This document shows positions 32,348-41,502 of a DNA stretch of 64,000 nt, one piece after another. A program made the position numbers and the translations under genes. This stretch comes from Rhizobium sp. BK316 (GTDB taxonomy: Bacteria; Pseudomonadota; Alphaproteobacteria; Rhizobiales; Rhizobiaceae). Under the pieces are notes generated by a model that did no database searches, was not told where the DNA came from, and saw only the letters and a list, made by a program, of their open reading frames with translations. Positions within the stretch are counted from its first letter, which is position 1. Each line of letters begins with the position of its first letter. The stretch spans positions 992,001 to 1,056,000 of the forward strand of contig NZ_JACHZR010000002.1 of assembly GCF_014193695.1 (NCBI RefSeq). Direction: 5' to 3'.

Positions 32348-33243
32348 GCAGCCCGCTGTCGCCCGATGAAATCCACGAAGGCGCGCAGCGGCGGCGGCAT
32401 CTGGCGCCGGCTTGGATAATAGAGGTGGAAGCCGGGGAAGGGCGGCGTCCAGTCGCCGAGCATGCTCACCAGCCGGCCGTCGGCGAGATGGCCGCCCACG
32501 TGATCATCGAAGAGATAGCCGATGCCGATCCCGTCGAGCACCGCCCGCAGCATCAGATCGTTGTCGGTCGTGGTGAGCGGTCCGGAGACAGCCACCTCGA
32601 GCTTTTCATCGCCGCGCTCGAATTCCCAATGATAGAGGCTGCCATCCGTCGGCCAGCGGGAGACGATGCAGAGGTGGTCGCGCAGGTCGCGAGGCGTCTT
32701 CGGCATGCCGTGACGGGCGATGTAATCGGGCGAGGCAACGACGATCAGCCGCATCTCGCCGCCGAGCTTCACGCTCACCATGTCCTTTTCCACCATCTCG
32801 CCCAGCCGGATGCCGGCATCGAAACGATCCGCCACGATATCGGCGAGTTTGTCCTCGACCACGATATCGATGAGGATGTCAGGATAGGCCGCATGAAAGG
32901 GCGCAATCAGCGGCGCCAGCCTGTGGACGATCGCGACCCGCGGCGCGTTGATGCGCAGCAGCCCGGCCGGCGTATCGCGCAGCGCCGCGACCTCGGCCAC
33001 CGCCCGATCGAGATCGGCAAGCGCCGGCAGAAGCTGCGTGAGCAACCGCTGGCCCGCCTCGCTCGGCGCCACGCTGCGGGTCGTGCGGTTGAGCAGCCGG
33101 ATGCCCATCCGCTCCTCGAGTGTGCGGATCGTCTGGCTGAGCGCCGACGGCGATATGCCCAGGCGTGCCGCGGCTCGCGCGAAATTGCCGTGCTCGGCCA
33201 CCGCCGCAAAAGCCTTCAATTCCGCATAGTCGCTGCCGCGCAT
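32344..33243 (-). CDS. LysR-family transcriptional regulator
   Basis: 299-residue regulator with the N-terminal HTH (ARAAARLGISPSALSQTIRTLEERMGIRLLNRTTRSV) and a periplasmic-binding-fold effector domain. It is divergent from the aldo/keto reductase across 96 bp, the usual layout for control of the neighbour. The start at 33243 follows AAGATGG. Its stop codon is provided by the end of the terminal-repeat element. Effector unknown. Confidence 0.93.
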   Translation of the reverse strand: MRGSDYAELKAFAAVAEHGNFARAAARLGISPSALSQTIRTLEERMGIRLLNRTTRSVAPSEAGQRLLTQLLPALADLDRAVAEVAALRDTPAGLLRINAPRVAIVHRLAPLIAPFHAAYPDILIDIVVEDKLADIVADRFDAGIRLGEMVEKDMVSVKLGGEMRLIVVASPDYIARHGMPKTPRDLRDHLCIVSRWPTDGSLYHWEFERGDEKLEVAVSGPLTTTDNDLMLRAVLDGIGIGYLFDDHVGGHLADGRLVSMLGDWTPPFPGFHLYYPSRRQMPPPLRAFVDFIGRQRAA

Positions 33244-33339
33244 TATGCCATCTTTTCTAAAGAAGTCATGCCGATAATGTAACATTGTTGTTAGTATCGG
33301 CAAGGCGCATCTTCTGTCTGCAACGACAGGAGATGTCCT

Positions 33340-34413
33340 ATGACCGATACATTGTCCCTTGACCGCTACCGTCTGCTCGGCCGTTCCGGCCTGCGTGTCT
33401 CGCCGCTGTCGCTCGGCGCAATGACCTTCGGAACCGATTGGGGCTGGGGTGCGGACGAGCAGGAATCGCGCCGCATGTTCGACGCCTATGTCGATCGCGG
33501 CGGCAACTTCATCGATACCGCCAACCAATATACAGGCGGCACGTCCGAGACGCTTGTCGGCCGCTTTGCCGAAGGTCGCCGCGACGAGCTTGTCATCGCC
33601 ACCAAATACACGATCACCTCGCGCCCTAGGGATCCGAACTCCGGCGGCAACCACCGCCGCAGCATGGTCCGCTCGGTGGAAGATAGTCTGAGGCGGCTGA
33701 ACACCGATTATATCGACCTCTTCTATCTGCACGCCTGGGACTTCACGACCTCGGTCGAGGAAGTGATGCGCGGGCTGGACGATCTCGTGCGCGCCGGCAA
33801 GATCGTCTATGCCGGTATTTCCGACACACCCGCCTGGCAGGTTGCGCGCATGCAGACGCTTGCTGACCTGCGCGGCTGGGCGCCGCTGGTGGCGCTGCAG
33901 ATCGAATACAGCCTGATCGAACGTACGGTGGAACGCGATCTCATCCCGATGGCCCATGAACTCGGCCTCGGCGTCATCCCCTGGTCGCCGCTCGGCATGG
34001 GTGTCCTGACCGGCAAATATCGCCGCGCCGACCTCGATATCGGCGCCGGCACGGCAAGCGCCGTCGGCACCCGCAAGAATGTCGCCGCCGGCAATGGTTC
34101 GCTGACGGAGCGCAATCTCGGTATTGCCGACGTGGTCAAAGAGATTGCCGCTGAAATCGGCAGGACGCCGGCGCAGGTGGCGCTTGCCTGGACGCTGACC
34201 AATCCTGCGGTCACCTCGCCGATCATAGGCGTCAAGACGATGGCCCAGCTCGAAGACAATCTTGGTGCGCTCGACGTCGTGCTGTTGGATGAGCATCGCG
34301 CCCGCCTCGCCGAGGCAAGCGCCATCGCTCTCGGCTTCCCGCACGATTTCCTCGCCAAGCCGCTGACGCGCGGCGTCATGTTCGGCGAAGTGACGATCGA
34401 GCCCCGTCGTTGA
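33340..34413 (+). CDS. Aldo/keto reductase
   Basis: 357-residue NADPH-dependent TIM-barrel oxidoreductase. The catalytic tetrad is present: Asp in NFIDTANQY with Tyr, Lys in VIATKYT, and His in FYLHAWD. The cofactor-binding C-terminal VTSPIIGVKTMAQLEDNL is typical of the AKR. It reduces aldehydes or ketones in the cytoplasm. ACAGGAGATGTCCT precedes the ATG. It is probably controlled by the divergent LysR regulator and ended by the bidirectional hairpin at 34442. Confidence 0.94.
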   Translation: MTDTLSLDRYRLLGRSGLRVSPLSLGAMTFGTDWGWGADEQESRRMFDAYVDRGGNFIDTANQYTGGTSETLVGRFAEGRRDELVIATKYTITSRPRDPNSGGNHRRSMVRSVEDSLRRLNTDYIDLFYLHAWDFTTSVEEVMRGLDDLVRAGKIVYAGISDTPAWQVARMQTLADLRGWAPLVALQIEYSLIERTVERDLIPMAHELGLGVIPWSPLGMGVLTGKYRRADLDIGAGTASAVGTRKNVAAGNGSLTERNLGIADVVKEIAAEIGRTPAQVALAWTLTNPAVTSPIIGVKTMAQLEDNLGALDVVLLDEHRARLAEASAIALGFPHDFLAKPLTRGVMFGEVTIEPRR

Positions 34414-34441
34414 GGGATGGAAGAGGCTGAAGCTTAAATGA

Positions 34442-34467
34442 AAATGGCGCCGGAAGCGGCGCCATTT
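34442..34467. terminator. Bidirectional terminator
   Basis: Perfect arms AAATGGCGCC/GGCGCCATTT with a 6-nt loop between the convergent AKR and VOC genes. Confidence 0.8.
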
Positions 34468-34477
34468 GTCGTTTGCT

Positions 34478-35341
34478 TCAGGCCGACAGCGTAAGCCCGA
34501 TACCCCACGGATCTCTAAGGAAGAAGCCGCCGTTGCGCTTCTCGCTCTTGATCTCCAGCTCGTCGAGCTTTGCGACGGCCTTGCCGAGCGTTTCCTGATC
34601 GTTGAAGCGGATCGTGTAGTCGGAAAGGCCGGTCATGTTGTCGGCGCGCGTGCCGGCGCCGCGGCTGTTCCAGATATTGGCGCCGAGATGGTGGTGGTAG
34701 CCGCCGCTCGCAAAGAAGCTCGCACCCGGATAACGCGCCATCAGCTTCAGGCCGAGCACGTCGCGGTAGAAGACGTCTGCCTGCGGAATGTCGCCGACCT
34801 GCAGATGAATGTGACCGATCGCGGTTCCATCCGCCATGCCGCCCCAGGCATCGTCAGGCGCGCTGTTATAGAGCGCCTGCAGGTCGAGACGCAGCGTCGC
34901 CATTTCCACCATGCCGTCCTGGTGAAATTTCCAGCTCTCATGCGGCCGGTCGGCATAGATTTCGATACCGTTGCCTTCGGGATCGGAGAGATAGATCGCC
35001 TCGCTGACCAGATGGTCGGATGCACCGTCGAGCACCACATTGTTATGCGCGGCATGGCGCAGCCAGCGCGCCAGCTCGGTGCGGTTGGGCATGAGGAAGG
35101 CGGTGTGAAACAGGCCGGCGGCGTTGCGGGGCGCTTCGCGCGCATCCCGGTCGGTCGTCAGCGTCAGGAGCGGCAGGCCGGTGACGCCAAGAACGTCGCC
35201 GCTTGCGGTCTTTTCGAGTACCGAAAGGCCGAGGATCGTCTGATAGAAACCGGAGACCGCGGCCAGGTCTTTCACGACCAGATGCGACTGGTCGATATAG
35301 GCAGGGCGCGTCAGCGCATAGGATGGTTCTGATGACGTCAT
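34478..35341 (-). CDS. VOC-family dioxygenase/glyoxalase (catechol 2,3-dioxygenase-like)
   Basis: 287-residue protein with two vicinal-oxygen-chelate modules: the first about residues 12-130 (SHLVVKDLAAVSGFYQTILGL), the second about 165-285 (IGHIHLQVGDIPQADVFYRDVLGL). Candidate metal ligands are His in QSHLVV, His in IGHIHLQV and Glu in GNGIEIY. Members cleave aromatic rings or act on glutathione adducts. The ATG at 35341 has AGGAG 8 nt upstream. The frame stays open to an ATG at 35446 that would add a 35-residue twin-arginine-like signal (MDRRKFLALATGG), so an exported form cannot be excluded. Confidence 0.85.
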   Translation of the reverse strand: MTSSEPSYALTRPAYIDQSHLVVKDLAAVSGFYQTILGLSVLEKTASGDVLGVTGLPLLTLTTDRDAREAPRNAAGLFHTAFLMPNRTELARWLRHAAHNNVVLDGASDHLVSEAIYLSDPEGNGIEIYADRPHESWKFHQDGMVEMATLRLDLQALYNSAPDDAWGGMADGTAIGHIHLQVGDIPQADVFYRDVLGLKLMARYPGASFFASGGYHHHLGANIWNSRGAGTRADNMTGLSDYTIRFNDQETLGKAVAKLDELEIKSEKRNGGFFLRDPWGIGLTLSA

Positions 35342-35642
35342 GGGGTGGTCTCCTGCCCTGGAACTGGTCCGGGAATTGAAAGGCGTACCGGCGGTGGCGG
35401 CAAGTGTGCCGCCCGTAGCGAGCGCGAGGAATTTTCGCCGGTCCATTCGCCTTTAAGCTCCCTCGGCTGCTGTACTTGACCCCTATATGGCTCATTCCCA
35501 TTGTTCACAGAAGGCCCGTTTTTGGCGATTAAGCGTTCTGTAAACATTGACGATCGCTGGTGCCCACTTGATATCAGTCAATGCGCTTTATCTATCCAGG
35601 GAGGAGGTTGATAACGAAGATCAACGCCTCAAGGAGGATCAC

Positions 35643-36053
35643 ATGTACAAGAAGATCATCGTTCCAGTTGAAATCGGCGGCATCGAAAAAGGCGAGAAGA
35701 TTCTCCGCAAGGCGGCAAAGCTGCTCGACAATGGCGGTGAGATCATCCTCCTCAATGTCATCGAGGATATTCCGACCTATGTCGCCGTCGAGCTCCCGGG
35801 AAACATCGTAGAAGATGCCATGAAGGAAGGCCGCGACCGGCTGAATGAACTCGTCGCCAAGACCGGCATTCAGGCCACCGTCGAAGTCCGCAACGGCCCG
35901 CCCGCCAACAGCATTATTGCCGCGGCGGAAAGCCATGGCGCCGATCTTGTCATGGTCGCCTCGCACATTCCAGATATCTACAATTATTTCATCGGTGCCA
36001 CCGCCGATCGCGTGGTGCGACACGCCAAGTGCTCGGTGCTGGTGGATCGGTAG
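35643..36053 (+). CDS. Universal stress protein (UspA family)
   Basis: 136-residue Usp domain (KKIIVPVEIGG at the N-terminus, ADLVMVASHIPDIYNYFIGATADRVVRHAKCSVLV at the C-terminus). The C-terminal ATP-binding consensus G-x2-G-x9-G(S/T) is only partly kept, so nucleotide binding is uncertain. A strong AAGGAGG lies 5 nt before the ATG. It lies 11 bp before the DksA-like gene and is likely co-transcribed. Cytoplasmic. Confidence 0.93.
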   Translation: MYKKIIVPVEIGGIEKGEKILRKAAKLLDNGGEIILLNVIEDIPTYVAVELPGNIVEDAMKEGRDRLNELVAKTGIQATVEVRNGPPANSIIAAAESHGADLVMVASHIPDIYNYFIGATADRVVRHAKCSVLVDR

Positions 36054-36064
36054 GATTTGAAGCC

Positions 36065-36385
36065 ATGGACACGAAACTTCAGGAAAAGATCCTGCGCGAC
36101 CGCTGGCACGAACTGACAGCGCGCCTGCGCAAGATCGACACGGACCTCAGCCGCACCAAGCCGGCCGATGATGAAGACCGTGCCATCGAAAACGAGAATG
36201 ACGAGGTGCTGGAAGGTCTCGGCCAGGCCGGGGAGGACGAGCTTCGCGCCATCGACGCCGCCCTCGAACGCATCGCCAGGGGCACCTATGGCACTTGCGC
36301 CCGCTGCGGGGCACGGATCTCCGAAGCCCGCCTTGCGGTCCTGCCGCAGACGCCGCTTTGCGAGGATTGCGCGGCAGACATGTGA
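36065..36385 (+). CDS. DksA/TraR-type zinc-finger protein
   Basis: 106-residue protein with a helical N-terminal half (a short coiled-coil hairpin rich in Glu, Asp and Arg) and a C-terminal four-Cys zinc finger (CARCGARI ... CEDC). This is the TraR/DksA family, whose members bind RNA polymerase through the secondary channel and modulate transcription in the stringent response. It is shorter than E. coli DksA (151 residues) and lacks the long coiled-coil, closer to TraR/YbiI types. Likely co-transcribed with the upstream Usp gene. Confidence 0.92.
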   Translation: MDTKLQEKILRDRWHELTARLRKIDTDLSRTKPADDEDRAIENENDEVLEGLGQAGEDELRAIDAALERIARGTYGTCARCGARISEARLAVLPQTPLCEDCAADM

Positions 36386-36506
36386 GGCTGGGTCATCAAA
36401 ATCGGGCATGGCTCGTCACAAAGATTTAACCTGACGCCACCAGGCGTCCGGTTGCGCCTTTGCCAATTCGATGCGACGATCCCTTCCGCTGGGTAAGGGT
36501 TCGTGT

Positions 36507-37175
36507 ATGGGCGAAATCAACGGCATTCGTTGGGCTTACGACAGATATGAACTGATCGCCGACGGCATCGTCCACGGCGTCGGCCTGTTCTTTGCCCTGA
36601 TCGGTGCCACCGTGCTGATCTTCTATGCCACCGTCTGGAGCCCCGCCGGCGCGATCGTTGCCGCCTGGATCTACGGCGTCGGGCTCGTGCTGACGCTCGG
36701 CATTTCCTTTTCCTACAATATCTGGCCGGTTTCGCGCACCAAATGGTATCTGCGCCGGTTTGACCACTCGGCGATCTTCATCCTGATCGCCGCCACCTAC
36801 ACACCCTTTCTGGAGCGTGGCGCCGACGATTCGTTGCTTTTTGGCATGCTGATCGTCATCTGGGCGATCGCCGCCTTCGGCATCTTCGTCAAATGTGTCT
36901 TTCCGGGCAAATACGACCGGCTGGCAATCCTGCTCTACCTCGCCATGGGCTGGAGCGGCATATTGGTGGCCGAACCCGTCGCCTCGCGCATTCCCTATGC
37001 CTCCATGCTGCTGATCGTCATCGGCGGTATCATCTATTCGCTGGGCGTCATCTTCCATGTCTGGGAGAGGTTGCGCTTCCAGAATGCCATCTGGCACGGC
37101 TTCGTGGTGGCAGCTGCCGCCGTGCATTATTCGGCCGTGCTGACCTGCTTCAGCCTGTCGGTCTCCACCGCGTGA
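36507..37175 (+). CDS. Hemolysin III / TrhA-family membrane protein
   Basis: 222-residue seven-TM protein of the HlyIII/PAQR-like superfamily. Landmarks are GIVHGVGLFFALIG in TM1, FDHSAIFILIAATYTP in TM3-4, and HFAHVE-like FHVWERLRFQNAIWHGFVVAAAAVHY near the C-terminus, containing the conserved metal-binding His/Asp residues. Homologues were reported to affect membrane fluidity in E. coli. Start at 36507 with AAGGG upstream. It is separate from the preceding DksA gene by 121 bp. Confidence 0.92.
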   Translation: MGEINGIRWAYDRYELIADGIVHGVGLFFALIGATVLIFYATVWSPAGAIVAAWIYGVGLVLTLGISFSYNIWPVSRTKWYLRRFDHSAIFILIAATYTPFLERGADDSLLFGMLIVIWAIAAFGIFVKCVFPGKYDRLAILLYLAMGWSGILVAEPVASRIPYASMLLIVIGGIIYSLGVIFHVWERLRFQNAIWHGFVVAAAAVHYSAVLTCFSLSVSTA

Positions 37176-37273
37176 TACCTCGCTGATATCTGGCGTTTAC
37201 ATCGGCCCGCGCCCGGCGTATGCCCCAAAAACAAGCTTACTCCGACGAGACCATTCCGAACCGAGCCTGCCAT

Positions 37274-37783
37274 ATGACCGATACCGTTCTCATCCGGGAC
37301 GCCACCGAAGCCGATCTTCCTGTTGTCAGAGATATCTACAATCACGCCGTCGAGCACACGACGGCGATCTGGAACGAAACGCTCGTCGATCTCGACAACC
37401 GCCTGGAATGGTTCAAGACCCGCAAGGGCAGGGGCTTTCCGGTCATCGTCGCCGAGATGAACGGCAAGGTCGCGGGTTATGCCTCCTATGGCGACTGGCG
37501 CGCCTTCGACGGCTACCGCCACACGGTCGAGCATTCCGTCTATGTCGACAAGGATTGCCGCGGTGCCGGCATCGGTGAGAAGCTGATGCGCGCGCTGATC
37601 GAGCGTGCGAGCGCCGGCAATGTCCACGTCATGATCGCCGGTATAGAGGCCGAAAATACCGCCTCCATCCGGCTGCACGAGAAGCTCGGCTTTCGCGTCG
37701 CCGGTACCTTTTTCGAAGTCGGCATCAAGTTCGGCCGCTGGCTCGATCTGACCTGCATGGAACTGCGCGTGCCGAAGGCCTGA
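37274..37783 (+). CDS. GNAT acetyltransferase, phosphinothricin/methionine sulfoximine type
   Basis: 169-residue acetyltransferase matching the PAT/Bar/MddA group: RDATEADLPVVRDIYNHAVEHTTAIWNE at the N-terminus, SVYVDKDCRGAGIGEKLM for acetyl-CoA, and ENTASIRLHEKLGFRVAGTFFEVGIKFGRWLDLTCMEL at the C-terminus. Chromosomal members detoxify phosphinothricin or methionine sulfoximine. Start at 37274 lacks a strong ribosome site; an ATG at 37220 would add 18 residues of low similarity to the family opening. Cytoplasmic. Confidence 0.88.
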   Translation: MTDTVLIRDATEADLPVVRDIYNHAVEHTTAIWNETLVDLDNRLEWFKTRKGRGFPVIVAEMNGKVAGYASYGDWRAFDGYRHTVEHSVYVDKDCRGAGIGEKLMRALIERASAGNVHVMIAGIEAENTASIRLHEKLGFRVAGTFFEVGIKFGRWLDLTCMELRVPKA

Positions 37784-37887
37784 CGGGGCCTTGTCCAGAT
37801 TGATTGCCGGCGAGGACTAACCATATTTTTATCGTAGTCTGCGCCTTGTAGGAATCTCTGGTGGCGCGACTCGCGGAGGAGAGGTTG

Positions 37888-38586
37888 ATGTTTGGACGCA
37901 CGGTGCTCGGTCTTTCGGCTTTCCTGGCCATGGCGGCCTATTCGCTGCCGGCGGCGGCTGCCAGTTGCGGCAGTACGGCTTCGCCGGAACTCGACTGGCA
38001 GGACTGCAACAAGAAGAACCTGATGCTTCAGGGCAGCGACCTCCAGGGCGCCAATCTCGCCGGCACGGATTTCTCGCTGACCGATCTCGGCGGCGCCAAC
38101 CTCAAATCCGCCAATGCGGAAAAGGCGACCTTCGTACGTGCCTCGCTGGCCGAGGCAAGCGTTCAGGGCGCCAATTTCGGAAAAATCGAAGCCTATCGAT
38201 CGACTTTTGCCGGGGCCATCGCCGATGGCGCAAGCTTTGCCGGCGCGGAATTGCAGCGGGCCGATTTCACTGGCGCGCAACTCACAAAGGCAAATTTCGA
38301 GAAGGCCGAGCTTGGCCGCGCCAATTTCGACAAGGCCGTTCTGACCGGTGTCAGCTTTGCGCTCGCCAATCTCTCCCGCGCCGATCTGACGGGCGCGCGC
38401 TTTGAAGGACCGATCAGTTTCGACCGCGCTTTCATGTTTCTGACCCGCATCGAGGGACTGGATCTGTCCGCCGCCACCGGCCTGCAGCAGGCGCAGATCG
38501 ACCTTGCCTGCGGCGATTCCTCCACCAAGCTGCCTTCGGGGCTTTCCGTTCCTTCCAGCTGGCCCTGCCCGCAGGAGCAGGATTGA
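37888..38586 (+). CDS. Exported pentapeptide-repeat protein
   Basis: 232-residue protein with a signal peptide (MFGRTVLGLSAFLAMAAYSLPAAAA) and a run of A(D/N)LxG pentapeptide repeats from about residue 50 to 175 (GANLAG, GANLKS, GADFTG-like). Repeats form a right-handed quadrilateral beta-helix. Three or more Cys (SCGS, DCNKK, LACGDSS, WPCPQ) suggest disulfides in the periplasm. Function not predictable; some pentapeptide proteins mimic DNA or bind partners. GGAGGAGAGG precedes the ATG. Confidence 0.9.
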   Translation: MFGRTVLGLSAFLAMAAYSLPAAAASCGSTASPELDWQDCNKKNLMLQGSDLQGANLAGTDFSLTDLGGANLKSANAEKATFVRASLAEASVQGANFGKIEAYRSTFAGAIADGASFAGAELQRADFTGAQLTKANFEKAELGRANFDKAVLTGVSFALANLSRADLTGARFEGPISFDRAFMFLTRIEGLDLSAATGLQQAQIDLACGDSSTKLPSGLSVPSSWPCPQEQD

Positions 38587-38621
38587 GCTCCGGAGCTGCT
38601 TGAAAACAGAGCCTTTCCTGT

Positions 38622-39368
38622 TCAGGCAAGCCGCCCGACCGGAATGATCTCGCGCGACTGCGTATGGAAGGGGTTGCCTTCCCAATCGCCGTACCATGCA
38701 TCGACGGTTAGTCCGGCATCGCGCATCAAACCCGAGAGCTTGTCGCGCGGGGTATAGAGGATTTTCGAGCGACCGGCGAAATGCTCGCCCGTTGCAAGAA
38801 CGCGGTAGCCGTTCTCGTAGGAAAGAACGCCGGTCGCCTCGTCGTAATGCGACTCGCCCGAGGCCTCGATCACACCAAGCTCCTGATGTTCGAGCTGACG
38901 CACGCTGCTGTGGCGTACATTGCGCTCCCTCTGGAAACCGGGATTTCGCGTATCGAACACGAACCGGCCGGCAGGGTTGAGATGCACGGCGACTGTCGCA
39001 AGGGCGGCACGCTGGTCCTCTTCCGTCAGGAAGACCTGAAAGGCATGGCCCGTCAGCACGACGAGATCATATCTCTTCCCGAGGCGCACGGTGCGGGCGT
39101 CGCCCTCGATCCATTCCACTCTATCGCCACCCGGCCGCGCCCTGCCGATATCGAGCATCGCCACAGCCGGATCGACGCCGGTGACGATACGGGTTGCAGC
39201 AAGGGCGGCCGTCAGCTCGCCGGTGCCGCAGCCGAGGTCGAGCACGGACTGCGCGCCTTCCGCCAGCGTCATGCAGAAATCGAAATCCGGCCCCCAGCGA
39301 TTGGCGGCATCGTAGAATTGCGCCAGCGAAGGGTCGCGGTAGAGGGGATCGTCGGAAATCTTGCTCAT
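38622..39368 (-). CDS. Class I SAM-dependent methyltransferase
   Basis: 248-residue methyltransferase with motif I SVLDLGCGTGELTAAL at about residues 41-56, acidic post-I residue in VTGVDPAVAM, and the post-II VVLTGHAFQVF. The C-terminal half (FAGRSKILYTPRDKLSGLM) belongs to a substrate region shared by this methyltransferase_25-like group; substrate unknown. It overlaps the upstream GNAT gene stop by 4 bp, so translational coupling is likely and both may act on the same target. Confidence 0.9.
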   Translation of the reverse strand: MSKISDDPLYRDPSLAQFYDAANRWGPDFDFCMTLAEGAQSVLDLGCGTGELTAALAATRIVTGVDPAVAMLDIGRARPGGDRVEWIEGDARTVRLGKRYDLVVLTGHAFQVFLTEEDQRAALATVAVHLNPAGRFVFDTRNPGFQRERNVRHSSVRQLEHQELGVIEASGESHYDEATGVLSYENGYRVLATGEHFAGRSKILYTPRDKLSGLMRDAGLTVDAWYGDWEGNPFHTQSREIIPVGRLA

Positions 39369-39904
39369 GCACCTGGCTTTCTGTCACTGATATAGAGATA
39401 GCGCTCCACCGTCTCGCCTGCCGCGTTCTGCTTGCTGAAGACCTCCCGTCGCTGGTGCACCCGCCCGGCGACCTTCTGCGAAGGAAGATTTTCCAGGCTG
39501 ACGATACTGACGAGGCGCGACAGGCCCATGACCGAGAAGGCATGGTCGCGACAGGCGGTTGCGGCCTCGGTGGCGTAACCCTTGCCCCAATAATCCCGCC
39601 AGAGATGGTAGCCGAGTTCCGGCTCCATGCCGCGCGATGTGTCCTGCAGCGTAATCCCGCAGTCGCCGAGCATGTCGCCGCTCTCACGGTCGATCACCGC
39701 CCAGAGGCCGAAGCCATTCTTCTCGTAGCTTCCGAAGGCGAGCCTGTCGAAGAAATCGCGTGTTGCCGCGGCATCCTTCACGGAGGGATAGTATCGCATG
39801 CACAGGGGATCGCCGAAGATACGCTCGAGCACCGGCAGGTCCGCAACGGTGATTTCGCGCAATATTAACCTGTCGCTGCGCAGGATTTCCCGCACGTCGG
39901 CCAT
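39365..39904 (-). CDS. GNAT acetyltransferase, RimJ/RimL type
   Basis: 179-residue acetyltransferase opening with SDRLILREITVADLPVLERIFGDPL, the usual RimJ/RimL N-terminus, with ELGYHLWRDYWGKGYATEAATA as acetyl-CoA loop and NLPSQKVAGR near the C-terminus. Members acetylate N-terminal amines of ribosomal proteins or small molecules. It is followed by the methyltransferase gene with a 4-bp overlap, a probable two-gene operon. Confidence 0.9.
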   Translation of the reverse strand: MADVREILRSDRLILREITVADLPVLERIFGDPLCMRYYPSVKDAAATRDFFDRLAFGSYEKNGFGLWAVIDRESGDMLGDCGITLQDTSRGMEPELGYHLWRDYWGKGYATEAATACRDHAFSVMGLSRLVSIVSLENLPSQKVAGRVHQRREVFSKQNAAGETVERYLYISDRKPGA

Positions 39905-39981
39905 TGTTTCATCCCTCTGTCACGGAGCGCGCCTAAGTCCGCGCCCACGTCTTCAACCCGCTTTATACGAGAGACCGCGCC

Positions 39982-41058
39982 ATGGCGTCTGCCAAGATAA
40001 GCGTCATCATCGTCGGCGCCGGCATTGTCGGGGCCTCGCTCGCTTTCCATTTCGCCCGGCGCGGGGCCACCGTTCACGTGGTGGAGGAGGGCGCACGACC
40101 GGGCAGCGGCGTGACGGCACGTGCCTTCGGCTGGGTGAATATCATCAATATTGCGCCGGGAGCCGTAAATTACGGTCTGGTGCAGGAAGCGCTGGCTGAA
40201 TATGCCCGCCTGCAGGCAGACCTGCCGGGTGGCTTCACCGCTGCGCGACCCGGTTCGCTCTTCTGGCTCGAAAGCTCCGCTGAAACCGAAGCCTTCGCCG
40301 CAGCCCATCGCGCTGCAGGCACGGACGTCGAACTGGTCGATGCCGCGACGATCGCCGCATGGGAGCCCAATCTGCTTGAGCCTCCTGCCTGCGCCGTCTT
40401 CTCGCCCCGCGATCTCGCGCTCGATCCTGCAAGGCTGGCGCGGGACCTGATCGATGCCGCCATTGCCGCCGGCGCGACCGCCACGTTCGGCCGGAGGGTC
40501 GAAAGCCTCCTTCTTTCAGGCGACCGGGTGAGTGGCGTGCGCTTGCCTGATGGCGTGATCGAAGCCGATCTCGTGATCCTCGCGGGCGGAACGGCGGTCG
40601 ACCGCCTGACGGAGAATCTGAGCTTCCGCACCGGCGTCGAAGCCTCGCCCTCGATCATCCTGCGCTATCGCTGTCCTGAACCAGTCGCGAAGCGCATCCT
40701 GCGCGGCCCCGGCCTGGAAATCCGCCAGTCGGCGGACAACATGCTGCATGTCGCCAAGGGCTATATCGACGATACGGCGGAGAATGCACCCGAGAGGGTT
40801 GGCGAGCGGATACTGAAGGTCATGCATGAGCGCCTGCGCCTGCCCGAAGGCGTGACGCTCGTCGAAGCCGTCGCCGGTTACCGGCCTTTCTTTTCCGACG
40901 GGATGCCGCGGCTTGGTTTCCTGCCCGGTGTCGAGGGCGCCTATGCTGCGGTCGGCCACCCCGGCGTCATTCTCGCGCCGCTGCTCGGCCGGCTCGCGTC
41001 GGACCACGTGCTGGAAGGCAGGCGCTCTCCGCTCATCCCGCCGGCTGGCCTGATATGA
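39982..41058 (+). CDS. FAD-dependent amine/amino-acid oxidoreductase (DAO family)
   Basis: 358-residue flavoenzyme with N-terminal dinucleotide motif VGAGIVGASLAFHFARRGATVHVVEE (about residues 11-36). The C-terminal GYRPFFSDGMPRLGFLPGVEGAYAAVGHPGVILAP includes the second FAD contact region of DadA/glycine-oxidase-like enzymes. It probably oxidises a D-amino acid, glycine or N-methylated amino acid. No membrane segment. It is divergent from the RimJ-like gene and convergent with msrB. Confidence 0.88.
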   Translation: MASAKISVIIVGAGIVGASLAFHFARRGATVHVVEEGARPGSGVTARAFGWVNIINIAPGAVNYGLVQEALAEYARLQADLPGGFTAARPGSLFWLESSAETEAFAAAHRAAGTDVELVDAATIAAWEPNLLEPPACAVFSPRDLALDPARLARDLIDAAIAAGATATFGRRVESLLLSGDRVSGVRLPDGVIEADLVILAGGTAVDRLTENLSFRTGVEASPSIILRYRCPEPVAKRILRGPGLEIRQSADNMLHVAKGYIDDTAENAPERVGERILKVMHERLRLPEGVTLVEAVAGYRPFFSDGMPRLGFLPGVEGAYAAVGHPGVILAPLLGRLASDHVLEGRRSPLIPPAGLI

Positions 41059-41063
41059 AAAAA

Positions 41064-41081
41064 CGGACCCGGTGGGGTCCG
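41064..41081. terminator. Bidirectional terminator
   Basis: Perfect arms CGGACCC/GGGTCCG with a GGTG loop between the convergent oxidoreductase and msrB genes; A-rich and T-rich flanks on either side. Confidence 0.7.
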
Positions 41082-41088
41082 CTTTCCT

Positions 41089-41502
41089 TTACTTGCCGGG
41101 CTCGAAAACCATCGCATGCCCGTTGATGCAATAGCGCAGGCCGGTCGGCGGCGGCCCGTCCGGGAAGACGTGGCCGAGATGGGCCTCGCAAGTGCCGCAG
41201 CGGATTTCCGTGCGCACCATGCCATAGGTGCTGTCGCGGTGTTCGGTCACCGCATCAGGGGAAACCGGTTCGAAATAGCTCGGCCAGCCGCATCCGGCAT
41301 CGAACTTGGTATCGGAGCGGAAAAGCGGCGCATTGCAGCTGACGCAGCGATAGAGACCGGTCTCGAAGGAATCCCAATAGGGACCGGTAAAGGCGCGTTC
41401 GGTGCCGTGCTGACGGGTGATGCGGTACTGCTCGGGGGTCAGCAGTTCCTTCCATTCGGCATCGGTTTTGTGAACTTTTGGGCTAGTGGTCGTTTCGGCC
41501 AT
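41089..41502 (-). CDS. msrB: Peptide-methionine (R)-S-oxide reductase MsrB
   Basis: 137-residue MsrB that repairs methionine-R-sulfoxide in proteins with thioredoxin. The zinc site is CVSC and CGTC, the catalytic Cys is in [11 protein letters not shown] and the resolving-side residues [14 protein letters not shown] are complete. Cytoplasmic (no signal peptide). The ATG at 41502 has AAAGGAG upstream. Monocistronic, with a hairpin terminator. Confidence 0.97.
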   Translation of the reverse strand: MAETTTSPKVHKTDAEWKELLTPEQYRITRQHGTERAFTGPYWDSFETGLYRCVSCNAPLFRSDTKFDAGCGWPSYFEPVSPDAVTEHRDSTYGMVRTEIRCGTCEAHLGHVFPDGPPPTGLRYCINGHAMVFEPGK

